Shown: piece after piece, positions 8,997 through 18,908 of the stretch
How positions within the stretch are numbered: position 1 is the first letter of the stretch
Layout of the letters: the number at the start of each line of letters is the position of its first letter
Source: Dyella terrae
Lineage (GTDB): Bacteria; Pseudomonadota; Gammaproteobacteria; Xanthomonadales; Rhodanobacteraceae
Direction of reading: 5' to 3'
Length of the DNA: 64,000 nt
NCBI RefSeq assembly: GCF_004322705.1
Contig: NZ_SIZZ01000002.1
Coordinates: forward strand, 744,001-808,000
The notes under the pieces: generated by a model
Databases searched by the model: none
The model's input: the letters and a program-made list of their open reading frames with translations, nothing else
Told to the model about the DNA's origin: nothing
Program-made: the position numbers and the translations under genes

Positions 8997-9798
8997 GAGG
9001 ATGGGCTCCTTGCTTGATCACGTTCAGTACGCGGGACAGCCAGGCATGCACAGCGTCAGTGCCTGGCAACGTGTATTGGGCGAGGCTCGGTTCGCGCGAC
9101 CCCACGCGAACGCTGAGGCCGTTTTCAAGGTTGGTGGCGGCAAAGCCGTATTCGTCCGTGAGGTCGTCGCCGAGGTAAACAGGTACGCGTCCGGCGAACG
9201 GCTCGCTCGCCATCAGCTCGGCCACGGCCTTGCCCTTGTCCATGCCCTCGGGCTTCAGCTCAACGACGAGATTGCCGGCCTGCATTTCATAACCATGCAA
9301 TTGTGGCAACGCGGTTTCCACCGCATGACGCACCGATTCGAAGTGCTCGGGCGCGGTGCGACTGTGAATCGCAACGGCGAGCTCCTTGTTTTCGATCAGC
9401 GTGCCGGGGTGCGCGCGCGAGATGGTTTCGGCCGTGTGCAGCGCGAGCGAGCGGCGACTGCCGCTGACGCGCGTCTCACGCATCTCGCCGTTGGCGTGGC
9501 GCAGCTGCAGGCCATGCAAACCGGCCATCGCCCACGGCGGCGCGCCAAACAGGCGATCCAGGTCGACCAGGCCCCGTCCGCTGACCAGCGCCAGCGCACC
9601 ATCGAGTGTGGCGTAAAGATCGGCGAGCAAGACACGCAGGCGATCAGAGACCACGACCTCTTCGGGACGGTCGGCAAACGGCAGCAACGTGCCGTCAACG
9701 TCGAGGAACAGGGCCCAACGATCGCCGGGCGCCGGCAGTGGCGGGGCGGGAAGCATGGGCGGAACGGACATCTCGGGGATAAAGGACAGCAAAGACAT
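8968..9798 (-). CDS. otsB: Trehalose-6-phosphate phosphatase
   Basis: 276 residues of the HAD superfamily. FLDVDGTLLP holds the nucleophile Asp33 and the acid Asp35, and VPVYLGDDLTDEYGFA is the metal-binding motif IV. It removes phosphate from trehalose-6-phosphate to give trehalose. I start at the ATG at 9798; a second ATG at 9771 is possible. A far longer open frame continues upstream but only as the antisense of clpB. It opens the operon and is divergent from clpB. Confidence 0.95.
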   Translation of the reverse strand: MSLLSFIPEMSVPPMLPAPPLPAPGDRWALFLDVDGTLLPFADRPEEVVVSDRLRVLLADLYATLDGALALVSGRGLVDLDRLFGAPPWAMAGLHGLQLRHANGEMRETRVSGSRRSLALHTAETISRAHPGTLIENKELAVAIHSRTAPEHFESVRHAVETALPQLHGYEMQAGNLVVELKPEGMDKGKAVAELMASEPFAGRVPVYLGDDLTDEYGFAATNLENGLSVRVGSREPSLAQYTLPGTDAVHAWLSRVLNVIKQGAHPHAYPSGGNA

Positions 9799-9903
9799 TC
9801 GACGAAGCCTAACAGCCCCAATGTGAAGGGGGCCTTTGACGCGATGCCTGCAATGGCCCGGGTGAGAATCATGTATGGACGACATCACGGCGCTCTTGAT
9901 GAG

Positions 9904-9930
9904 CTTGAATCGCAGCCTAACGTCCGCATC
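9904..9930 (+). promoter_or_regulatory. Sigma-32 (RpoH)-type heat-shock promoter for clpB
   Basis: CTTGAAT at 9904-9910, 13 bases, then CCGCATC at 9924-9930, against the known RpoH pattern CTTGAAA-N13-CCCCATT. It lies 58-84 bases before the clpB start and on its strand, where a heat-shock promoter is expected. Confidence 0.65.
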
Positions 9931-9987
9931 TCGCGGAGCAGTGGTGGCCTTGCCGCCAACATTCATTGAATCTGCGGGGAGAAACCA

Positions 9988-12570
9988 ATGCGGATGGACA
10001 AACTGACTTCTCGGTTCCAGCAGGCACTGGCCGACGCCCAGTCCCTGGCTGTGGGACGCGACAACAACATGCTCGAGCCGGCGCACGTCATGGCTGCGCT
10101 GCTCGATCAGCAGGGTGGTTCGACCGGCCCTTTGCTTACCCAGGCCCAGGTCAATGTGCCGGCCTTGCGCCAGCGCGTCGGCGAAATCCTTGAGCGGCTT
10201 CCGCGCGTATCCGGACAGGAAGGCAATATCCATCTGGGCAACGAGCTTTCGCGCCTGCTCAACCTCACCGACAAGCTGGCGCAGCAGCGAGGCGACCAGT
10301 TCATCGCCAGCGAGTTGTTCCTGCTTGCCGCGCTCGAAGACAAAGGCGAAGTCGGCACGGCGCTCAAGGCGGCCGGTGCCACCAAGGCCAACATCGAAGC
10401 GGCCATCGAAAAGCTGCGCGGTGGCGAAAAAGTCCAGAGCGAAAACGCCGAGGAGCAGCGCCAGGCGCTCGAAAAATACTGTGTCGATCTCACGTCGCGC
10501 GCCGAAAGCGGCAAGCTCGATCCGGTCATTGGTCGCGACGAAGAGATTCGCCGCACCATCCAGGTCCTGCAACGCCGCACCAAGAACAACCCGGTGCTGA
10601 TCGGCGAGCCTGGCGTGGGCAAGACCGCCATCGTCGAGGGACTCGCGCAGCGCATCGTCAAGGGCGAAGTGCCTGAAGGCCTGCGTGATCGTCGCGTGCT
10701 GGCCCTGGACATGGGCGCACTGATCGCGGGTGCCAAGTTCCGTGGCGAGTTCGAAGAGCGCCTCAAAGGCGTGCTGAACGACCTGGCCAAGCAGGAAGGT
10801 CGCGTCATTCTCTTCATCGACGAACTGCACACCATGGTCGGCGCAGGCAAGGCCGACGGCGCGATGGACGCAGGCAACATGCTCAAGCCGGCGCTTGCGC
10901 GTGGCGAACTGCATTGCATTGGCGCTACGACGCTCGACGAGTATCGCAAGTACATCGAGAAGGACGCCGCGCTGGAGCGCCGCTTCCAGAAGGTGTTTGT
11001 GGGCGAGCCGAGCGTCGAGGACACCATCGCCATCCTTCGCGGCCTGAAGGAGCGCTATGCGGTGCATCACGGCGTGGAAATCACTGACCCGGCGATCGTG
11101 GCCGCGGCCACGCTCTCCAACCGCTACATCACCGATCGCCAGCTGCCGGACAAGGCCATCGACTTGATGGACGAGGCGGCGAGCCGTCTGCGCATGGAAA
11201 TCGATTCCAAGCCGGAGGAACTCGATCGCCTGGAGCGTCGCCTGATCCAGCTGAAGATCCAGCGCGAGATGCTCAAGAAGGAAACGGACGAGGCGTCGAA
11301 AAAGCGCCTGGCCGATCTCGAAACGGATATCGAAAAGCTCGAGCGCGAATTCTCTGACCTCAATGAAATCTGGAAGTCGGAAAAGGCCGCGTTGCAGGGT
11401 GCCGCCAAGATCAAGGAGCAGATCGAAGCCGCGCGCGTCGATCTCGACGCCGCCCAGCGTCGCCAGGACTACGCGAAGATGAGCGAGATCCAGTACGGTC
11501 GCCTGCCGGAACTGGAAAAGCAGCTCGCTGCCGCGCAGGCCGCCGAGAAGCAGGAATTCAAGCTCGTGCAGGACCGCGTGACCGACGAGGAGATCGCCGA
11601 AGTCGTTTCGCGCTGGACGGGCATTCCCGTCAACAAGATGCTCGAAGGCGAGCGCGACAAACTGCTGCACATGGAAGACGCGCTGCACCACCGCGTGGTG
11701 GGCCAGGACGAAGCGGTGCGCGCGGTATCCGACGCCATTCGTCGTGCCCGCGCCGGCTTGTCCGATCCCAATCGACCCTACGGTTCCTTCCTGTTCCTTG
11801 GTCCCACCGGCGTGGGCAAGACGGAACTGTGCAAGGCGCTGGCCGAATTCCTGTTCGACACGCAGGACGCGATGGTGCGCATCGACATGAGTGAGTTCAT
11901 GGAGAAGCACTCCGTGAGCCGCCTGATCGGTGCGCCCCCGGGCTATGTCGGCTACGAAGAGGGCGGTTACCTGACCGAGGCCGTGCGTCGTCGTCCGTAC
12001 AGCGTGATCCTGCTCGATGAGGTCGAAAAGGCCCATCCGGATGTGTTCAACATCCTGCTGCAAGTGCTCGACGACGGTCGCCTGACGGACGGCCAGGGTC
12101 GCACGGTGGACTTCCGCAATACCGTCATCGTGATGACGTCCAACCTGGGTTCTCAGTTGATCCAGGAGATGGAATCGGACGATGCGGACGAGGCGTATAC
12201 GAAGATGAAGGCTGCGGTGCTCGGGGTGGTGCAGGCCCACTTCCGGCCGGAGTTCATCAATCGTCTCGACGAACTGGTGGTCTTCCGTCCGCTGGAGAAG
12301 AAACAGATCCGCGCGATTGCGAAGATCCAGCTGGCGTATCTGGAGAAGCGACTGGCCGAGCGCGATCTGCATCTGGAGATCAACGACAAGGCGCTCGATC
12401 TTCTGGGCAATGTCGGCTTCGATCCCGTGTATGGTGCGCGTCCGCTTAAGCGCGCGATCCAGCAACAACTGGAGAACCCTCTGGCGCGGGAAATCCTCGA
12501 AGGGCGCTTCGCCCCGGGGGCAACCATCGTTGTCGATGCGGCGCAGGGCAAGCTGACCTTCGGCGCGTAG
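9988..12570 (+). CDS. clpB: ATP-dependent disaggregase ClpB
   Basis: 860 residues, the usual ClpB length. In order: N-terminal Clp repeat domain, first AAA module with Walker A GEPGVGKT at 206-213 and Walker [12 protein letters not shown], the long coiled-coil middle domain at roughly 400-520 (rich in K, E and R) that distinguishes ClpB from ClpA, and the second AAA module with Walker A GPTGVGKT at 605-612. With DnaK it pulls proteins out of aggregates after heat stress. The ATG at 9988 has GGGGAGA six bases upstream. Single gene, with its own promoter and terminator. Confidence 0.98.
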   Translation: MRMDKLTSRFQQALADAQSLAVGRDNNMLEPAHVMAALLDQQGGSTGPLLTQAQVNVPALRQRVGEILERLPRVSGQEGNIHLGNELSRLLNLTDKLAQQRGDQFIASELFLLAALEDKGEVGTALKAAGATKANIEAAIEKLRGGEKVQSENAEEQRQALEKYCVDLTSRAESGKLDPVIGRDEEIRRTIQVLQRRTKNNPVLIGEPGVGKTAIVEGLAQRIVKGEVPEGLRDRRVLALDMGALIAGAKFRGEFEERLKGVLNDLAKQEGRVILFIDELHTMVGAGKADGAMDAGNMLKPALARGELHCIGATTLDEYRKYIEKDAALERRFQKVFVGEPSVEDTIAILRGLKERYAVHHGVEITDPAIVAAATLSNRYITDRQLPDKAIDLMDEAASRLRMEIDSKPEELDRLERRLIQLKIQREMLKKETDEASKKRLADLETDIEKLEREFSDLNEIWKSEKAALQGAAKIKEQIEAARVDLDAAQRRQDYAKMSEIQYGRLPELEKQLAAAQAAEKQEFKLVQDRVTDEEIAEVVSRWTGIPVNKMLEGERDKLLHMEDALHHRVVGQDEAVRAVSDAIRRARAGLSDPNRPYGSFLFLGPTGVGKTELCKALAEFLFDTQDAMVRIDMSEFMEKHSVSRLIGAPPGYVGYEEGGYLTEAVRRRPYSVILLDEVEKAHPDVFNILLQVLDDGRLTDGQGRTVDFRNTVIVMTSNLGSQLIQEMESDDADEAYTKMKAAVLGVVQAHFRPEFINRLDELVVFRPLEKKQIRAIAKIQLAYLEKRLAERDLHLEINDKALDLLGNVGFDPVYGARPLKRAIQQQLENPLAREILEGRFAPGATIVVDAAQGKLTFGA

Positions 12571-12595
12571 CCGTACCTCAAAGGGTCACATGAGA

Positions 12596-12627
12596 AGCCA
12601 GGGCTATCCATGCCCTGGCTTTTTTTG
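12596..12627 (+). terminator. Terminator after clpB
   Basis: AGCCAGGGC, a 7-base loop, GCCCTGGCT, then seven further T. A perfect 9-base stem with a U run, 26 bases after the clpB stop. Confidence 0.93.
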
Positions 12628-12691
12628 TTTACGTGCGGCCGATCACTAAGACATTTCCTTATTTCACACCCTCTGCACTAAGATGCCCCCA

Positions 12692-12905
12692 CCTGAGGTG
12701 ACCGCTGGCCAGGCCAGTGGTTGAAACGGGAATCCGGTACGGCGCAAGCCAAGTCCGGAGCTGCCCCCGCAACGGTAGGCGAGTAAACGATCAGCGAATA
12801 CCACTGTGCTTAGGCATGGGAAGGTGCTGATTCGAGGCAACCAGCCTCGCTCGCGAGCCCGGAGACCGGCCTCGAGGTAAGACCAGACTTGCGGTGGGCA
12901 AGGTC
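12692..12905 (+). promoter_or_regulatory. Cobalamin (AdoCbl) riboswitch before btuB
   Basis: The region carries the conserved blocks of the cobalamin aptamer: TGAAACGGGAATCCGGT at about 12722, CCGGAGCTGCCCCCGCAACG at about 12756-12775, and the B12 box AGCCCGGAGACCGGCCT at about 12856-12872. No U-run terminator follows. Instead a short hairpin (CCGCG at 12976-12980 with CGCGG at 12989-12993) sits just before the btuB ribosome binding site AAGGAG at 12996, which points to control of translation initiation. It should shut off the whole operon when adenosylcobalamin is plentiful. The edges are approximate. Confidence 0.95.
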
Positions 12906-13006
12906 ATGGGCGGCGCGCGCTCCATGGCCGTGCCTCTCTGCGATCACTCCTTCCGCCTGTCCTTATCCATGCCATCCGCGCGGGCAGGCGCGGCCAAGGA
13001 GTTGTT

Positions 13007-14866
13007 GTGTCATTGCGAGTTTCTTTTCTGCGTCGGTCCGTGCTGGCCTGCGCACTTATTGCTGTGTTTCCTTCCGCCTATGCCGCTGATAGCGGCGACG
13101 CCAACGACCTGAAGGGCGTGGTCGTCACGGCGACCCGTACCGATCAGACCGAAGCGAGCACGCTGGCATCGGTGACGGTCATTGACCGCGCGCAGATCGA
13201 ACGTCTGCAGGCGCAGTCCGTGCAGGACCTGCTGCGCGGCACGCCGGGCATGTCGATCGCCAACAATGGCGGCCCGGGCAAGTCGACGTCGCTGTTCCTT
13301 CGCGGCACCGAATCGGACCATGTGCTGGTGCTCGTGGATGGCGTGAAGATTGGCTCGGTGACGAGCGGTGGCGCGTCGATCCAGGACATCCCGGTCGAGC
13401 AGATCGAGCGCATTGAAATCGTGCGCGGTCCGTTCTCCAGCTTGTATGGCTCCGAAGCCATCGGTGGCGTCATCCAGATCTTCACCCGTCGCCCGCAAGG
13501 CCCGTTCGAGCCGAGCCTGTACTTTGGCTTCGGCAGCAACCGCACCATCAACGGCGGTGCCGGTGTGGGCGGCAAGGTCGGCAACGGCTGGTACCAGGTG
13601 CAGCTGTCGCATGACGGCACCGATGGCATCAATGCCTGCCGCGGCAAGCCGTCGCCGGGCGGCGCGGGCTGCTTTGTCTACCAGCCGGATCGCGATGGTT
13701 TCCGCAACAACTCAGCGTCGATCAAGGGCGGCTACGAGTTCAGCAAGCAGTGGGAAGCCGACGCACAGTGGCTGCGTACGGATGGCTATAACCGCTATGA
13801 CGGATCAACGTCCAATGCCGCCAAAGTTGTGGAACAGGTCGTGGGCGCGAGCCTGCGCTACCGCCCGACGGACTGGGCCAAGTTCACGCTCAACGCAGGC
13901 CAGAGCGCTGATCTGAGCGACAACTACTACAACGCGAAGTACCAGAGCACGTTCAACACGCACCGCGACGTTGGCACGCTGCAGGCCGATCTTGGCCTTG
14001 GTGGTGGTCTGTGGACGTTCGGCTTCGACTGGCAGCGTGACCGCGTCGACGGCAACACGGCGTACGCCCGCGATCAGCGTCTCAATCGCGGTGTGTTCGG
14101 CCAGTGGCAGCAGACGTTCGGTACGCAATCGCTGCAGGCCAGTGTGCGACGCGACGACAACGAACAATTCGGCGGCAAGACCACCGGCAGTCTGCTGTGG
14201 GGCTGGGATTTCACTGACAGCCTGCGCCTGACCGCAAGCGCCGGTTCGGCGTACAAAGCGCCTACTTTCAACGAGCTGTACTACCCGGGTTACGGCAACG
14301 CCAACCTCAATCCCGAGACTTCGCGCAGCTACGAGCTGGGTCTGCGCGGCATGCATGGCTGGGGTCACTGGTCGTTGAATGCGTTCGAAACGCACGTCGA
14401 CAATCTGATCGCCTATGACTCGTCCATCGGACTGCCGGGCAACGTCGAGCACGCGCGCATTCAGGGCGCCGAGGCCGTCATCGGCACCGAGCTGGCTGGC
14501 TGGAACATCAACGGCACGGCGACGTGGCTGGATCCGCGCAACGAAAGTCGCGGGGCCAATCATGGCAACTACCTGGCTCGCCGTGCACCGCGCAGCGCGC
14601 GCGTGGACGTCGATCGCAGCTTCGGTGTTTTCGGCATCGGCGGCAGCGTCTACGCCGCCAGTCATCGTTACGACGACGTCGCCAACAAGAAGCAGCTGGG
14701 TGGTTACGGCCTCACCGACCTTCGTGTGAGCTGGGCCTTCGATCGCGACTGGCGCCTGCAGCTCAGCGGCAGCAACGTCTTCAACAAGCACTACGAGACC
14801 GCGGCTTACTACAACCAGCTCGGCCGCACGTACATGTTGAGCGTGCGTTACGCACCGACACACTGA
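13007..14866 (+). CDS. btuB: TonB-dependent vitamin B12 outer membrane receptor
   Basis: 619 residues: signal peptide 1-27 (ends PSAYAA), a TonB box region near DLKGVVVTATRTD, a plug domain (LLRGTPGMSIANNGGPGKSTSLFLRG, VLVDGVKIGS, IEIVRGPFSSLYGSEAIGGVIQIFT) and a 22-strand barrel ending in an aromatic-rich strand. The plug motifs match BtuB closely, and the riboswitch directly upstream fixes the substrate class as corrinoid. Translation starts at a GTG five bases after AAGGAG. It is the first gene of the cobalamin operon. Confidence 0.96.
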   Translation: MSLRVSFLRRSVLACALIAVFPSAYAADSGDANDLKGVVVTATRTDQTEASTLASVTVIDRAQIERLQAQSVQDLLRGTPGMSIANNGGPGKSTSLFLRGTESDHVLVLVDGVKIGSVTSGGASIQDIPVEQIERIEIVRGPFSSLYGSEAIGGVIQIFTRRPQGPFEPSLYFGFGSNRTINGGAGVGGKVGNGWYQVQLSHDGTDGINACRGKPSPGGAGCFVYQPDRDGFRNNSASIKGGYEFSKQWEADAQWLRTDGYNRYDGSTSNAAKVVEQVVGASLRYRPTDWAKFTLNAGQSADLSDNYYNAKYQSTFNTHRDVGTLQADLGLGGGLWTFGFDWQRDRVDGNTAYARDQRLNRGVFGQWQQTFGTQSLQASVRRDDNEQFGGKTTGSLLWGWDFTDSLRLTASAGSAYKAPTFNELYYPGYGNANLNPETSRSYELGLRGMHGWGHWSLNAFETHVDNLIAYDSSIGLPGNVEHARIQGAEAVIGTELAGWNINGTATWLDPRNESRGANHGNYLARRAPRSARVDVDRSFGVFGIGGSVYAASHRYDDVANKKQLGGYGLTDLRVSWAFDRDWRLQLSGSNVFNKHYETAAYYNQLGRTYMLSVRYAPTH

Positions 14867-14892
14867 TTCCATCGCCATAAAGGGGTACGCCG

Positions 14893-15471
14893 ATGAAACT
14901 CACCGAACATCGTTCCATCTTGTTGTGGGTCGTACTGACCGCCGTGATGATCGCCACGCGCTTCCATCACTTCGGCACCGCACTGAACCTGCCGGATGCG
15001 TCCATGGCAGTGTTTTTCCTCGGCGGCCTCGGCCTGCGCCGTCACCTGGGCTTTGCCTGGTTCATGGTGCTGGCGGTGGTGCTGGACTGGATCTCGGTAT
15101 CGCTTGCCGGCGTCAGCGATTTCTGCGTGACGCCGGCATACTCGTTCCTGCTGCTGGCCTATGCCGTGCTCTGGTATGCCGGTCGCGCCTATGCCGGGCT
15201 GCTCAAGCCGACAGTGGCGTCGGTTGCCGGTGCGTTGGGCGTGGGTCTGGTTGCCGCGAGCGTGTCCTTCGCCATATCCAACGGCTCGTTCTACTGGCTG
15301 GGCGGTCGCTATCCGGACCCGCATTTCACCGAGTACGTGTCGCGCCTGTGGAAGTGGGGTCCGCTGTTCGTCCGCACGACGATGACCTATCTCGCCGTGG
15401 CGCTGATCGGTTACGGCCTGGTGGCGCGCTGGTTTGCGAATCGCGAACAGACGGAAGGAGCGCGTCGATGA
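14893..15471 (+). CDS. BtuM-like inner-membrane cobalamin transporter, first copy
   Basis: 192 residues, mostly membrane; about six hydrophobic segments. It resembles BtuM, a stand-alone S-component-like cobalamin transporter described in Thiobacillus denitrificans, in length, topology and a conserved cysteine (Cys78 in DFCVTPAYSFLLLAY). In BtuM a cysteine at the matching place ligates the cobalt of the incoming corrinoid. The assignment is from memory of that family plus the operon position right after btuB; no alignment was run. No btuC, btuD or btuF gene is nearby, so this protein and the next are the only candidates in the window for the inner-membrane step. Confidence 0.75.
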   Translation: MKLTEHRSILLWVVLTAVMIATRFHHFGTALNLPDASMAVFFLGGLGLRRHLGFAWFMVLAVVLDWISVSLAGVSDFCVTPAYSFLLLAYAVLWYAGRAYAGLLKPTVASVAGALGVGLVAASVSFAISNGSFYWLGGRYPDPHFTEYVSRLWKWGPLFVRTTMTYLAVALIGYGLVARWFANREQTEGARR

Positions 15472-16076
15472 ATACTTCTGCCACCATGGACACGCTGCCC
15501 CTGCGCGGTTTTCGAGCCTCGATGATCGCCGCGTGCGTCCTGGCGCTGCTGATGATCCTCACGCGCGGCCAGCACTTCGCGTCGGTCAATGCGTTGCCCA
15601 GCGCCTCGTGGGCGGTGTTCTTCCTGGCCGGTGCACTGGTTCGCACGCGGTGGCTGTTCGTGTTCCTGTTTGCGCTGGCCTCAATGCTGGATCTCGGCAG
15701 CCTCGCCGCCGGCACGATTACCGACTGGTGCCTTAGCCCGGCGTACTGGGTGCTGGTGCCTGCGTATGGCACGCTGTGGTTCGCCGGGCGTCTCTATGGT
15801 CGCAAGCATGTCTTCCGTTGGAGCACCGTGCCGCGTCTCGCGATCACTCTGGTCGTGGCTGCTTTTGCGACCTATCTGATCTCCGGCGGCGGTTACTATG
15901 CGTTCTCCGGTCATTACGAGCCGACGTTCATGGGCTTCCTCCCGCGCATCGCGCATTACTACCCGCGCTCTCTGGGCACGATGTCTGGCTATGTGGCCGT
16001 GGGCTTTCTGGTGCTGTCGGTCGTGCGTGTCCTGGCCCCGCGTCTCTCGGCCGCCCCTTCGCGAGTCCACTCATGA
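15468..16076 (+). CDS. BtuM-like inner-membrane cobalamin transporter, second copy
   Basis: 202 residues, paralogous to the preceding protein. Shared blocks in the same order are RF/RGQHF, NALPSASWAVFFLAG (NLPDASMAVFFLGG in copy one), a run ending ASMLDLGSLAAG, and DWCLSPAYWVLVPAY with Cys88 matching Cys78 of copy one. About six membrane segments. Its ATG overlaps the stop of copy one (ATGA) and its own stop overlaps btuR. The pair is a tandem duplication that has diverged well beyond recent copying. Function as corrinoid or cobalt permease is inferred from family and context. Confidence 0.75.
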   Translation: MNTSATMDTLPLRGFRASMIAACVLALLMILTRGQHFASVNALPSASWAVFFLAGALVRTRWLFVFLFALASMLDLGSLAAGTITDWCLSPAYWVLVPAYGTLWFAGRLYGRKHVFRWSTVPRLAITLVVAAFATYLISGGGYYAFSGHYEPTFMGFLPRIAHYYPRSLGTMSGYVAVGFLVLSVVRVLAPRLSAAPSRVHS

Positions 16077-16702
16077 ACGAACGTCGCGACGCCCGTGAAG
16101 CGATGACGCCCGAAGAGCGTCATCGCGAGCGCATGCAGCGCAAGAAGGAGCTCATCGATCGCAAGATCGCGCGGGCCACCATCGAGCGCGGCGTGCTGGT
16201 GGTGAACACCGGCAACGGCAAGGGGAAGAGCTCCTCGGGCTTTGGCATGCTGGCGCGATCGCTGGGCCATGGATTTCGCTGTGGCGTCGTGCAGTTCATC
16301 AAAGGCAGCTTCTCGACGGGTGAAGAGGCCTTCTTCCGGCGCTTCGGTGAAGACCTCGACTACCACGTGATGGGCGAGGGCTTTACCTGGGAGACGCAGG
16401 ACAAGGCGCGCGACATCGCAGCTGCCGAGGCCGCCTGGAAAGTGGCGGCGGACATGCTCGCCGATGCTTCGTATGATTTTGTCTTGCTCGATGAACTGAA
16501 CATCGCGCTGGTCAAGCAGTACATCGACCTGGATGCGGTGCTTACGGCATTGGCGTCGCGTCCACCTGAGCAACATGTGGTGATCACAGGGCGCGGCGCG
16601 CCGGATCGTCTGGTCGAGGTGGCGGACACCGTGACGGAAATGCGCGTGGTCAAGCATGCGTTTCAGGCGGGCATCAAGGCGCAGCGAGGCATCGAACTGT
16701 GA
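16073..16702 (+). CDS. btuR: Cob(I)yrinic acid a,c-diamide adenosyltransferase
   Basis: 209 residues of the CobA/CobO/BtuR family. The P-loop is TGNGKGKSSSGFG at 46-58; VVQFIKGSFSTGEE and FVLLDELNIALVKQYIDL are the family's other signatures. It transfers the adenosyl group of ATP to reduced cobalt in corrinoids, the first step after import. A charged N-terminal stretch (to about residue 38) is typical and covers the active site. The start overlaps the preceding stop by four bases. Confidence 0.96.
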   Translation: MNERRDAREAMTPEERHRERMQRKKELIDRKIARATIERGVLVVNTGNGKGKSSSGFGMLARSLGHGFRCGVVQFIKGSFSTGEEAFFRRFGEDLDYHVMGEGFTWETQDKARDIAAAEAAWKVAADMLADASYDFVLLDELNIALVKQYIDLDAVLTALASRPPEQHVVITGRGAPDRLVEVADTVTEMRVVKHAFQAGIKAQRGIEL

Positions 16703-17994
16703 CCGCCATGCGCGCATGCCCGGCCTTGCTGGTATCGGCGCCTGCCTCGGGGCAGGGCAAGACGTCCTTTACGGCAGCGCTGGCGCGCGCTCATGTGCGG
16801 CAAGGCCGCAAGGTCCAGGTGTTCAAGACGGGGCCGGACTTCCTCGACTCGATGATCCTCGCGCGCGCCAGTGGCCGGCCCGTGTATCAGCTCGACGGCT
16901 GGATGGGTGGCGATGACGATATGCGTGCACGCCTGTATGCCGCGGCCGGCGAGGTCGATCTGATCCTCGTCGAAGGCGTCATGGGCCTCTTCGACGGATC
17001 GGCGTCGAGCGCGGCGCTGGCCATGCGCTTCGGCTTGCCCGTGCTGGCGGTGATCGATGGATCGGCGATGGCGCAGACGTTCGGTGCGATCGCTCACGGC
17101 CTCGCGCACTATCGCGATGGGCTCAAGGTGTATGGCGTCGCGGCCAACCGCGTTGGTAGCGCATATCACGCCAGCCTCCTCGAAGGCAGCCTGCCACCGG
17201 ATATCCAGTGGTTGGGTGCCTTGCCACGCGATGCGTCGATGGCACTGCCCGAGCGGCACCTTGGCCTGGTTTCGGCGAGTGAGCAGCAGGATCTTGATGC
17301 GCGCATCGATGCGCTAGCCGATGCACTTGAAGCACATGTGTCGGTGTCATTGCCGCCACCCGTGACCTTCCAGGCACAGGCGGTCGCGTCGATGCCGAAG
17401 CGCTTGCTCGGCGTGCGTATCGCCATCGCGCGCGATGATGCGTTCTGCTTCATCTATCCGGCCAACATCGATGTGCTCGAAGAAGCGGGTGCGACGCTGG
17501 TCTTCTTCTCGCCACTGGCTGGCGATGCCTTGCCCGATTGCGACGCGGTCTGGCTGCCGGGCGGCTATCCGGAACTGCATCTGGACGCGCTTTCTGGCCA
17601 CGTCACGTTGCATCGCGAGCTGCGTGAGCATGTCGATGCCGGCAAGCCACTTCTCGCCGAATGCGGCGGCATGTTGTACGCCATGGAGTCGCTTGCGGGC
17701 GTTGATGGCGAACCCCGGGTGATGGCCGGATTGTTGCCTGGAAGCGCCGCCATGCAATCGCGACTGGCCGGCCTGGGCATGCAAAGCGTGGCACTCCCGG
17801 AAGGCGAGTTGCGCGGCCACACCTTCCACTATGCGCGCGCCGAGATTGCGGCGACGCCGCTGGCGCAGGCACACAATCCCGACAAGGGGCCCAGCAAGGA
17901 AGCGGTCTATCGACGCCATCGATTCACGGCCAGCTTTGTGCACTTCTACTTCCCCTCCCATCCCGACGCCGCACTGCAACTGTTCGCACCGTGA
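16699..17994 (+). CDS. cobB: Cobyrinic acid a,c-diamide synthase
   Basis: 431 residues: an N-terminal dethiobiotin-synthetase-like ATP domain with the P-loop [12 protein letters not shown] at 13-24, and a C-terminal class I glutamine amidotransferase domain with the nucleophile Cys322 in [12 protein letters not shown]. It amidates the a and c side chains of cobyrinic (or hydrogenobyrinic) acid. Found here without ring-building genes, so it would act on salvaged, incompletely amidated corrinoids unless the ring genes are elsewhere. GTG start overlapping the btuR stop; an ATG nine bases on is the alternative. Confidence 0.94.
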   Translation: MTAMRACPALLVSAPASGQGKTSFTAALARAHVRQGRKVQVFKTGPDFLDSMILARASGRPVYQLDGWMGGDDDMRARLYAAAGEVDLILVEGVMGLFDGSASSAALAMRFGLPVLAVIDGSAMAQTFGAIAHGLAHYRDGLKVYGVAANRVGSAYHASLLEGSLPPDIQWLGALPRDASMALPERHLGLVSASEQQDLDARIDALADALEAHVSVSLPPPVTFQAQAVASMPKRLLGVRIAIARDDAFCFIYPANIDVLEEAGATLVFFSPLAGDALPDCDAVWLPGGYPELHLDALSGHVTLHRELREHVDAGKPLLAECGGMLYAMESLAGVDGEPRVMAGLLPGSAAMQSRLAGLGMQSVALPEGELRGHTFHYARAEIAATPLAQAHNPDKGPSKEAVYRRHRFTASFVHFYFPSHPDAALQLFAP

Positions 17995-18908
17995 CGATCG
18001 CACTCGCCATGCTTGCCGCCGTGCTGCTCGACCTTCTTCTCGGCGAGCCACGGCGCGCACACCCGTTGGTGGCATTTGGCCGTTGGGCGGCCTGGTGCGA
18101 ACGGTGCACGTATGGCGCATCGCGTTGGCGGGGCGTGTTGGCCTGGTCGCTGGCGGTCTTGCCTCTGGTGTCGATCACGTCGGGCCTGGCCTGGTTCGCC
18201 TGGCAGGTTTCGCCGTGGATGTATGGTCTGTATTCTGCCGTCGTTCTCTATCTGGCCATCGGTCTGCGCAGCCTGGGCGAGCACGCCTTGCCGGTGGCCA
18301 GCGCACTGGAGGCGGGCGACCTCGATGGCGCGCGAATCGCAGTGGGACGCATGGTCAGCCGCGACACGTTGGCGCTCGACGACGAGCGCGTGGCGGCTGC
18401 GGCGACCGAGTCCGTGCTGGAAAACGGCAACGATGCGGTCTTCGGTGCGCTGTTCTGGTTTGTTCTTCTCGGTGCGCCGGGCGTGGTGCTCTATCGCCTG
18501 TCCAACACGCTCGATGCGATGTGGGGTTACCGCACCGAGCGCTATGAGCGATTCGGCTGGGCCGCGGCGCGCATCGATGATCTGCTTAACCTGGTGCCGG
18601 CTCGCCTGACCGCTGCAACCTACGCGCTCATGGGCCACGCATCCACGGCGTGGCGCTGCTGGCGCCTTCAGGCACCGCAATGGGACAGCCCTAACGCAGG
18701 TCCCGTCATGTCCGCCGGTGCCGGTGCCCTGCGTGTGCGTCTGGGTGGGCCGGCGCCCTATCACGGTCAATGGGAAGAGCGCCCCGTGCTTGGCGAAGGT
18801 GTCGCGCCGGATGCGCACGCCATTCGGCGCTCGATGCGTCTCGTGCGCATGGGCGTGGCGCTCTGGGTATTCGTAGTGATCCTTGCAGGATGGGCCTGGC
18901 ATGCTTGA
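17991..18908 (+). CDS. cbiB: Adenosylcobinamide-phosphate synthase (CbiB/CobD)
   Basis: 305-residue integral membrane protein. [20 protein letters not shown] at the start and [14 protein letters not shown] near the end are the family's conserved motifs, and [36 protein letters not shown] is its core. It attaches (R)-1-amino-2-propanol or its phosphate to adenosylcobyric acid. GTG start overlapping the cobB stop by four bases (GTGA). The aminopropanol phosphate is supplied by the next gene. Confidence 0.94.
   Translation: MTIALAMLAAVLLDLLLGEPRRAHPLVAFGRWAAWCERCTYGASRWRGVLAWSLAVLPLVSITSGLAWFAWQVSPWMYGLYSAVVLYLAIGLRSLGEHALPVASALEAGDLDGARIAVGRMVSRDTLALDDERVAAAATESVLENGNDAVFGALFWFVLLGAPGVVLYRLSNTLDAMWGYRTERYERFGWAAARIDDLLNLVPARLTAATYALMGHASTAWRCWRLQAPQWDSPNAGPVMSAGAGALRVRLGGPAPYHGQWEERPVLGEGVAPDAHAIRRSMRLVRMGVALWVFVVILAGWAWHA

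Noticed and set aside
9799-12468. Very long minus-strand open frame (about 1166 codons) continuous with otsB
   Set aside because: It is the antisense of clpB in a high-GC genome; its sequence is histidine- and leucine-rich without family motifs. Only the last 276 codons are otsB.
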